Below are positions 1 through 5,491 of a stretch of 6,617 bases of DNA, one piece after another. The notes below the pieces were generated by a model that worked only from the letters and a program-made list of their open reading frames with translations, was not told where the DNA came from and searched no databases. The stretch is taken from the NCBI GenBank assembly GCA_039920305.1, contig JBDSEA010000163.1, forward strand, positions 1-6,617, given 5' to 3'. Within the stretch, counting starts at the first letter, position 1. The number at the start of each line of letters is the position of its first letter. Made by a program: the position numbers and the translations under genes. The stretch is from DASRAJ01 sp039920305. Its GTDB lineage: Bacteria; Bacteroidota; Bacteroidia; Chitinophagales; UBA10324.

Positions 1-2
1 AT

Positions 3-752
3 CAGCATCAAATGATGCGAAGGCATAATGGTATTTGGGATTTTATGCCTGAAGATTTGGATCTGCAGGGAGGAGCAGATTGGTCTGCATCCATGGCAAT
101 CTATAATGACGAGTTAATTGTATCAGGATATTTTTTACAGGAATGGGGCAACACCGATAACAACATTATGGCATGGGATGGTGAACAGTGGCATACCATG
201 GGCGGTGGCACAGATGCGCCAATCAGAGATATTTTTGTTTATCAAAATAAGTTGTACGCCGTAGGAGATTTCAAATCCGCAGGCGGAATTCCTGCAAGCA
301 GGATAGCTGTATGGGACGGAAATAAGTGGTGCGGCTTTGGGGGAGATTTTCACAACATTGCCCTGACTGCGGCCTTTTATAAGGATACGTTATTTGTAGG
401 AGGAGGATTTTCAATGGTGGACAACGATTCAATTTACTACTTCGCTAAAAATGCAAGCGGGCAGAGTGTTGACACTTGCAGTGCTGTTACAGGTGTTTCA
501 GAAATCAATGCTAACGACAAGGACTTTTCTGTTTTTCCAAATCCTTCTTTCGGCAAAGTAACAATTACCTTGTCTCAAAAGGTAAATACTTCTTTCCAAC
601 TAATCATTTCAAACAGCATTGGAAAAGTAGTAAGAAATAGTTTTCTTTCCTCCCCTTCAACCGTAGACATTTCGTCTTTTCCATCAGGTATTTATCTTCT
701 TCACGTCAGAACAAATCATAGCGCCATGATAGAGAAGCTCATTAAAGAATAA
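3..752 (+). CDS. T9SS-exported beta-propeller repeat protein, C-terminal part (5' end outside window)
   Basis: This is the C-terminal part of a secreted protein of unknown function; the frame is open to the window edge, so the true start lies upstream. At least three repeats of about 46-50 residues are visible. Each has an (x)WDGxxW-type strand (HNGIW near base 24, AWDGEQW near 171, VWDGNKW near 309), a glycine-rich turn (MGGGTD, FGGDF), and a strand ending in a GxF motif (VSGYF, VGDF, GGGF). This is the pattern of the propeller repeats common in Bacteroidota surface proteins. From about base 522 to the stop comes a T9SS type A sorting domain: an FPNPSFGK box, an SIGK turn, FPSGIYLL, and a lysine-containing end (EKLIKE). 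The first in-frame ATGs (12 and 15) fall at the beginning of a repeat and have no signal peptide, so they are not plausible starts. The product should reach the cell surface through Sec and T9SS. The next gene starts 7 bases after the stop and is probably cotranscribed. Confidence 0.85.
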   Translation, partial: QHQMMRRHNGIWDFMPEDLDLQGGADWSASMAIYNDELIVSGYFLQEWGNTDNNIMAWDGEQWHTMGGGTDAPIRDIFVYQNKLYAVGDFKSAGGIPASRIAVWDGNKWCGFGGDFHNIALTAAFYKDTLFVGGGFSMVDNDSIYYFAKNASGQSVDTCSAVTGVSEINANDKDFSVFPNPSFGKVTITLSQKVNTSFQLIISNSIGKVVRNSFLSSPSTVDISSFPSGIYLLHVRTNHSAMIEKLIKE

Positions 753-759
753 TTGAGCC

Positions 760-1482
760 ATGAAACAAAGAGCAATTCTTCAAATTGCCATATCAGTTTC
801 CACTCTATTGCCCTGCAAAGGGATCGCCCAATACTTTTGCAGCAATGCACAAATCGGAACATGTGGCACTACTGATACCATTCCGCAGAACGCAATTGTG
901 GTAAATCCATCGTTGGTATTTCCAAGCGACGGAGCATGCTTTTACATTTGCAATTCGGGATACCTGAAATTAATTCAGGGAGCAGGTGCGGGCTTCAATA
1001 CTATTTACATTGAACCTTTCGGCTCGCTGGATGAGAGTGTGATTGACAATACCGTGGAGAATCAGATTATTGCTAAATTCCCTTCAACCATCAATCTTAT
1101 TTATACCCCACTCAACATCAAATGCGACAGCGGAGTTATTGTAAATGTAGGAGGACAACCCATGAATCCTTATCCCTGTACCTGTCACAACACAACTTTT
1201 GATAACACCTATATCGGGAATTGCCCGGTAGGGATTGATGAAGCTGAAGAGCAAACTAAATTTTCAATATTTCCAAATCCCGCCTCAACCTTTTTTTCTC
1301 TAACAACTTCAGCTATCGGACAACTAACAATCAAAAATGAATTAGGGCAACTCCTGCAATCAATTACTGTTAGCAACAATCGCCAACAGGTTTCTACTTC
1401 TATGTTCCCGTCAGGCATTTACTTCCTGACTTTTCAAACAGGCAAAACCATTCAGACAAAAAAGCTTTTGATTCATCACTGA
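760..1482 (+). CDS. Small cysteine-rich secreted protein with T9SS type A sorting domain
   Basis: This 240-residue protein has no function I can recognise. Residues 1-23 look like a Sec signal peptide: a basic start (MKQR), a hydrophobic core, and likely cleavage after GIA. The middle (about 25-160) is rich in beta strands and short turns such as NTIYIEPFGSL, a pattern seen in other Bacteroidota T9SS cargo, perhaps a small beta-helix or sandwich. The mature part contains eight cysteines (27, 35, 60, 64, 122, 140, 142, 154), an even number that would suit disulfides outside the cell; two pairs are close together (CFYIC and CTC). Residues about 167-240 form the T9SS type A sorting domain: FSIFPNPAS, NELGQLLQ, FPSGIYFLTF, and the end KKLLIHH. 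The ATG is the only sensible start because it opens directly into the signal peptide. The 7-base gap to the preceding stop suggests one transcript with the gene before it. Secretion is well supported; function is open. Confidence 0.85.
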   Translation: MKQRAILQIAISVSTLLPCKGIAQYFCSNAQIGTCGTTDTIPQNAIVVNPSLVFPSDGACFYICNSGYLKLIQGAGAGFNTIYIEPFGSLDESVIDNTVENQIIAKFPSTINLIYTPLNIKCDSGVIVNVGGQPMNPYPCTCHNTTFDNTYIGNCPVGIDEAEEQTKFSIFPNPASTFFSLTTSAIGQLTIKNELGQLLQSITVSNNRQQVSTSMFPSGIYFLTFQTGKTIQTKKLLIHH

Positions 1483-1565
1483 CGCTCTAAATTCCTCAAA
1501 AAAATTACTGCGTTAATCCCTGATGCATATAAGCGTAGCTTCGCTCTGAAAATAAACCCGGTGTT

Positions 1566-1573
1566 TATTTTTG
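1566..1573 (+). promoter_or_regulatory. Bacteroidota-type -7 promoter element before the arylsulfotransferase-like gene
   Basis: TATTTTTG fits the Bacteroidota -7 consensus TAnnTTTG exactly. A weak -33 partner, TCTG at 1545-1548, lies 17 bases upstream, somewhat closer than usual. Transcription would begin around 1578-1581, leaving a leader of only about a dozen bases before the ATG at 1593. The site suggests that this gene has its own transcript, separate from the two genes upstream. The match is by consensus only, and AT-rich DNA produces such matches by chance. Confidence 0.45.
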
Positions 1574-1592
1574 GATTTTATGAGAAATTGAT

Positions 1593-3659
1593 ATGGTACT
1601 GAAGAGTTTTTTCAATCTTATTTTCCTTACAGTGCTAAGTCATTCAGCGCTGTCACAATTTCAGTTTATCTCACCAATACCCGGTTCTGCAAAGCTCCCC
1701 GTTGCTCACAATATCATAATCAGGGAAGGAACTCTCATCGATCCGCTTTCAATAGATACTTCATTATTTACCATCAAGGGTTCTAAAAGCGGACTTCATA
1801 CAATTGAACTTGTGCTTTGTGATGATGGCAAAACCATCAATCTTAATCCGGATGTAGTTTTCACTCATGACGAAACTGTCACTGTTACTATCGCGAACGC
1901 AGCATTTTCTATGTATAACGGAGCCGTAATTCCTTCATACACCTTTAAATTTACTACGATTGCGGATTTAACTGCACAGCAGGAAATTAATATTTCGAAT
2001 GCTGATAGTTTAATTCAGGTGAATGAGCTGAATCAGTGGCCTGTAATGGAGGATGAAGAAAGCGAATCCCGAAAAATAGTGGGACTGTTTACCATTAACA
2101 TCAATTCAAATCCATCAGAAGGCAAAATATTTTTTGACTGCAGACCCGCTACTGCTCTGCTGGGTGCATTCTTTTCCATTGATGTAATAGAAAATGCCGG
2201 CGATTCTGTTTTTCAACGTTCATATAATTCCTACCCTTACGATTTTCAATTGGGTAAAAACGGATACTTCAATACATACATCGGAGGACTGGAGCATTTC
2301 GAGATACTGGATTCTAATTTCAATGTTTATGACACTTATGTAATCACGAATGGCTTTTCCGGTGATCCGCACGAATTAACCATGCTTTCCAATGGTTATG
2401 TTTTCATCACCGGGCTTGAAGATCAGCCAGTAGATGATTCATCTGACCAGGTTATAAGGGGATCAGTGATCCAGGAATTTGACCCGCATCACAACATAGT
2501 TTTTGAATGGCGCAGCCTGGATCATATTGATATCAGCGAAGCGCCTCATCTGTATTTTCAAACGAATATTCTTGATTACGTCCATACAAATTCTATTGAA
2601 GCGGATACAGATGGTAATATCCTGACTTCTCACCGGCATCTTGATCAGATCAATAAAATTGACGTTCGTACCGGCGAATTTATCTGGCGTCTCGGCGGCG
2701 TCATGAATGAATTTACTTTCATCAATGATTCTCTCAAATTTTTTTATCAGCATGATTGCAGGCGCATTGCTAATGGAAATATCACGCTTTATGATGATGG
2801 GAATTACCACGTGCCTGCGCGATCCTTCGCAAAAGAATACCAGCTTGATGAAACAAATAAAACGGCAACCCTCGTCTGGGATTACAGCCATCCGGATGTT
2901 GACGGATCTATCGCTTTTTACTCTGCCATGGGAAATGTGCAGCGGCTTCCTAATGGCAATACATTAATCGGATGGGGTTACAGGACAAAGTCAACATTGC
3001 CAAGCATCACCGAGATTGATCCGATGGGAAACATTGTTTGGGAAATGACACTATCAGGAAGTAAAAACTATATCAGTTATCGTGCTCACAAGTATCAGTG
3101 GCAACCCTGCGCACGTCCCACTTTTGATTCCATGCGCACCGAACTGATCAATGAGCATTCAGTCCGGCTTGAATGGAGTGCCGTTGCAAACCCATCACAG
3201 CAATATGAGATACAATTTAGAAAACCGGATGATACAGCCTGGTTAGCCCGAAAGATTTCTTCTTTAAATAATTTCCTCGAGATTTCTGATTTGGATTCTC
3301 TCACCCTGTATGAATGGCGAATGCAATCCTGGTGTGATACCCTCGCCGGTATGGCCTCCCATTTTACTGCCATCAAAACTTTTACAACACCCGGCAAGAA
3401 TATTCTGCCCCCTGAATATTTTTTTACGATGTATCCCAATCCCGTAAATGAGATGATTTTTATTAGCTGTGGTTGCAGTATCTCTGCTATTCAGGTATTT
3501 AATGTATTTGGGCAGCTAATGCATACAGTTTCGTTGACCGGTGAACAGACCCCTTCGCTGATCCAATTTTCAGTTTCAAATTTTCCCCGGGGAAATTATT
3601 TTGTAAAAGTGACGAATGAAATCTCCAGGGAGATAGGGAAGATGACGATTGTGAGATAA
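1593..3659 (+). CDS. Secreted arylsulfotransferase (ASST)-family protein with Ig-like, FN3 and T9SS sorting domains
   Basis: Multidomain secreted protein of 688 residues. Residues 1-21 are a signal peptide (cleavage likely after ALS). Residues about 25-122 resemble a Big_5-type Ig-like domain (ISPIPGS, DDGKTI, HDETVTV). Residues about 165-505 resemble the arylsulfotransferase propeller, with repeated strands of the type IxEFDxxxNIVFEW and DxxTGEFIWRLGG. Conserved polar positions are H260 (DPHEL), H331 (VHTNS), R348 (SHRH) and H387 (QHD). They parallel in order the three His and one Arg of the E. coli AssT active site, where the last His carries the sulfate; this mapping is my inference. Residues about 507-600 look like a fibronectin III domain and about 610-688 are a T9SS type A sorting domain (MYPNPVNE, VFGQLM, FPRGNYFVKV). 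Known ASSTs move sulfate between phenolic compounds without PAPS. The substrate here cannot be read from sequence, and a non-enzymatic propeller is possible. The start is set by the signal peptide. Confidence 0.82.
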   Translation: MVLKSFFNLIFLTVLSHSALSQFQFISPIPGSAKLPVAHNIIIREGTLIDPLSIDTSLFTIKGSKSGLHTIELVLCDDGKTINLNPDVVFTHDETVTVTIANAAFSMYNGAVIPSYTFKFTTIADLTAQQEINISNADSLIQVNELNQWPVMEDEESESRKIVGLFTININSNPSEGKIFFDCRPATALLGAFFSIDVIENAGDSVFQRSYNSYPYDFQLGKNGYFNTYIGGLEHFEILDSNFNVYDTYVITNGFSGDPHELTMLSNGYVFITGLEDQPVDDSSDQVIRGSVIQEFDPHHNIVFEWRSLDHIDISEAPHLYFQTNILDYVHTNSIEADTDGNILTSHRHLDQINKIDVRTGEFIWRLGGVMNEFTFINDSLKFFYQHDCRRIANGNITLYDDGNYHVPARSFAKEYQLDETNKTATLVWDYSHPDVDGSIAFYSAMGNVQRLPNGNTLIGWGYRTKSTLPSITEIDPMGNIVWEMTLSGSKNYISYRAHKYQWQPCARPTFDSMRTELINEHSVRLEWSAVANPSQQYEIQFRKPDDTAWLARKISSLNNFLEISDLDSLTLYEWRMQSWCDTLAGMASHFTAIKTFTTPGKNILPPEYFFTMYPNPVNEMIFISCGCSISAIQVFNVFGQLMHTVSLTGEQTPSLIQFSVSNFPRGNYFVKVTNEISREIGKMTIVR

Positions 3660-4060
3660 CAAAATAATACCACAGACTGCTCTATTTGATACAAGAATGA
3701 ACTTAACCGCCGTTAGGAAATGCTTTTTACTTCAGTTCAAAACAGCAGCATTGGCTTTTTTCTCGACCAGCCTCATATTTTTTCAACGCTTTCATAAGGT
3801 AATGTGCAATCTTTCATTTTGATCGTGTTAACAGAAGCTTCAGTTGTAAATGTTACCCGGTTTCAATAATGGATTAAGAACCCACCTTTAGCAGGTTGAT
3901 TGAATAAGTATTCTGCTTTTGACCTGGCAAAAAAATTTTCAACATGCCATTATTAATTTCTTCATAGCCAAATTATACAAACACTCAATTCATATCCACA
4001 ACCTTCAAACAGCCAAATAACAATTAACACCACTGGGTGCAAAACGTTAAGCGAAAAAAG
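3660..4060. other. Non-coding AT-rich gap before nrdB
   Basis: I see no convincing gene on either strand in this stretch. Apart from the weak hairpin near 3702, I found no tRNA-like fold, riboswitch-like core, inverted repeat pair typical of an insertion sequence, or clear NrdR box. Minor items are the palindrome GAAGCTTC at 3834-3841 and the nine-mer TTAACAGAA at 3828-3836, repeated at 4072-4080 close to the nrdB promoter. Both could be chance. The stretch probably holds the end of the upstream transcript and upstream regulatory DNA for nrdB. Confidence 0.6.
3702..3728 (+). terminator. Weak candidate terminator hairpin after the arylsulfotransferase-like gene
   Basis: CTTAAC (3702-3707) can pair with GTTAGG (3712-3717) around a CGCC loop, giving six pairs including one T-G wobble. 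A run of five T follows at 3724-3728. The stem is short and AU-rich, and the T run begins six bases after it, so this is at best a weak terminator. Its place, about 43 bases after the stop codon, is the main argument for it. Confidence 0.22.
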
Positions 4061-4091
4061 TTGCAGATCACTTAACAGAAAAATAATCTTG
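4061..4091 (+). promoter_or_regulatory. Probable nrdB promoter, Bacteroidota type
   Basis: A -33-like TTG (4061-4063) is followed after 20 bases by TAATCTTG (4084-4091), which matches the -7 consensus TAnnTTTG except for one base. The 20-base spacing is what is usual for Bacteroidota sigma factor promoters. Transcription would begin near 4096-4098. That gives a leader of about 85 bases to the ATG at 4184 and about 120 bases to the ATG at 4217, and makes the GTG at 4106 an unlikely start because it would sit almost on the 5' end. Confidence 0.5.
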
Positions 4092-4183
4092 TATTACTGA
4101 AATGAGTGCCCGGACCTGCTGAGACAGAAAAGTATTTCCCCGATTTCACTAAGAAAAAAAACCGTCAATCCAGTTTTTCCACA

Positions 4184-5227
4184 ATGGAAGAACCTGAAAA
4201 TCATCGCCCGAAAAAAATGACCAGACACACCCAACCAGAAGAAACCGAAATGTTATTACGGGAAAATAAGAATCGTTTTGTATTGCTTCCTGTTAAATAC
4301 CCTGATGTTTGGGAAATGTATAAGAAGCATGAAGCAAGCTTCTGGACCGCCGAAGAAATTGATCTGTACCAGGATTTGAAAGACTGGGATTCACTTAATA
4401 AGGGAGAAAAGCATTTTATTTCTCATGTACTTGCCTTCTTCGCTGCAAGCGATGGCATAGTGAATGAAAACCTGGTAACCTGTTTTATGGAAGAAATTCA
4501 GATTCCTGAAGCACGTTGCTTTTATGGCTTTCAAATTATGATGGAAAATATTCACAGTGAAACTTATGCGCTTCTGATTGACACCTATATTAAAGATGTG
4601 TCAGAAAAAGATCACTTGTTTCATGCCATTGATACCATTGAATGTGTTAAGAAAAAAGCACAATGGGCGCTTAAGTGGATATCACAGGGATCATTCGTAG
4701 AGCGTCTGGTTGCTTTTGCGGCAGTGGAAGGAATATTTTTTTCAGGGAGCTTTTGCTCCATCTTCTGGCTGAAAAAGCGCGGCCTGATGCCGGGCCTGAG
4801 TTTCTCTAACGAGCTCATCTCGCGTGATGAAGGATTGCACTGCGAGTTTGCATGCCTTCTCTACAGCAGGTACATTCAGCATAAGCTTTCCAAAGACCGG
4901 GTGTATGAGATCATCGGTGATGCCGTGAGAATTGAAAAGGAATTTATTACTGATGCACTGCCGGTTAACCTTATAGGGATGAATGCCGGGATGATGAGCC
5001 AGTATATTGAATTCGTGGCGGATCGGTGGATCGGTGCGCTTGGATATCCAAAGTTATTCGGTGCCACCAACCCCTTTGATTTCATGGAGATGATTTCACT
5101 ACAAGGGAAAACCAATTTCTTCGAAAAGCGTGTTGGGGAATATCAAAAGAGCGGAGTGATGAAGAATGGAGAAAAGAAATCGCAGGCAGCAACGAATGGG
5201 GTGTTTTCGATTGAAGAGGAGTTTTAA
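4184..5227 (+). CDS. nrdB: Ribonucleoside-diphosphate reductase class Ia, beta (small) subunit NrdB
   Basis: NrdB is the radical-generating subunit of cytosolic ribonucleotide reductase; with NrdA it reduces NDPs to dNDPs. From this start it has 347 residues and resembles eukaryotic RRM2 strongly (HFISHVLAFFAASDGI, EARCFYGFQI, FFEKRVGEYQ). All di-iron ligands are present: D90, E121, H124, E182, E216 and H219. The radical tyrosine is Y128 (ENIHSETY), so this is the tyrosyl type, not the Chlamydia-like class Ic with Phe. The radical path residues W54, D215 and Y320 are also kept, and the acidic tail (IEEEF) fits the peptide that docks on NrdA. The start is uncertain. The frame opens at GTG 4106, and ATGs lie at 4184, 4217 and 4250. 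The conserved part begins at LLRENKNRF (4253), so the ATG at 4217, preceded by six A, would also give a family-typical N-terminus. nrdA follows 264 bases downstream. Confidence 0.95.
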   Translation: MEEPENHRPKKMTRHTQPEETEMLLRENKNRFVLLPVKYPDVWEMYKKHEASFWTAEEIDLYQDLKDWDSLNKGEKHFISHVLAFFAASDGIVNENLVTCFMEEIQIPEARCFYGFQIMMENIHSETYALLIDTYIKDVSEKDHLFHAIDTIECVKKKAQWALKWISQGSFVERLVAFAAVEGIFFSGSFCSIFWLKKRGLMPGLSFSNELISRDEGLHCEFACLLYSRYIQHKLSKDRVYEIIGDAVRIEKEFITDALPVNLIGMNAGMMSQYIEFVADRWIGALGYPKLFGATNPFDFMEMISLQGKTNFFEKRVGEYQKSGVMKNGEKKSQAATNGVFSIEEEF

Positions 5228-5266
5228 GAGTATTGAGTATTGAGCGATGAATGATGAACGATGAAT
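5228..5266. repeat. Two adjoining heptanucleotide tandem repeats after nrdB
   Basis: Directly after the nrdB stop codon, GAGTATT is repeated twice plus a further GAG (5228-5244). After one intervening C, GATGAAT, GATGAAC and GATGAAT follow (5246-5266). Both units are seven bases long and lack C on this strand except in one copy. Short A/G/T-rich tandem repeats of this sort are, as I recall, common between genes in Bacteroidota. No stem can form from these bases alone. Confidence 0.8.
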
Positions 5267-5491
5267 GGTCAGAAACTGTATGATGAAACTGAGTTATAGT
5301 TAGAGGTTATAGCAGATTCAGAAATCATTGCCTGAAAAAGGGGTAGGAAATTTAATGAAAGAAACGAATCTACATCCATCCGACGGCAATAACTTCAAAA
5401 AGAAATGAACCTGAATTAAAAGCAAAAAAATCCCAGAAATAATGCGCAGTTCAAATAAGTCAGCACTCAGCATGCAAAACCCATCACTCCA
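5267..5491. other. nrdB-nrdA spacer without recognised gene
   Basis: Stop codons interrupt all frames often enough that no gene is credible here; in the nrdA frame a TAA stands at 5456-5458 with no start between it and the nrdA ATG. I found no good TAnnTTTG promoter and no terminator hairpin. nrdA may therefore be read from the nrdB promoter, although a weak promoter of its own cannot be excluded. Confidence 0.55.

Noticed and set aside
12..17. ATG codons at 12 and 15 as the start of the first gene
   Set aside because: The frame is open to the window edge, no signal peptide follows, and the ATGs fall at the beginning of a propeller repeat; the gene starts upstream.
2463..2891. A 142-codon open frame on the - strand
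   Set aside because: It lies wholly inside the arylsulfotransferase-like gene, opposite its conserved active-site region, and its translation has no recognisable domain.
2707..2967. An 86-codon + strand frame inside the arylsulfotransferase-like gene
   Set aside because: It is an out-of-frame reading of conserved coding sequence, with no signal peptide or domain.
3095..3439. A 114-codon - strand frame
   Set aside because: It is antisense to the FN3 region of a well-supported gene and has no family likeness.
3927..3949. Inverted repeat TGGCA/TGCCA
   Set aside because: Five pairs with a loop of more than ten bases in AT-rich DNA is expected by chance.
4106..4183. GTG at 4106 as the nrdB start
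   Set aside because: It would add 26 non-conserved residues and lie within about ten bases of the predicted transcript start; internal ATGs fit the family length better.
4621..5115. Two - strand frames (65 and 79 codons) within nrdB
   Set aside because: They are shadows of nrdB, antisense to its metal-binding segments.
5267..5491. NrdR box or separate promoter for nrdA
   Set aside because: No pair of NrdR-like palindromes and no good TAnnTTTG match with a -33 partner was found.
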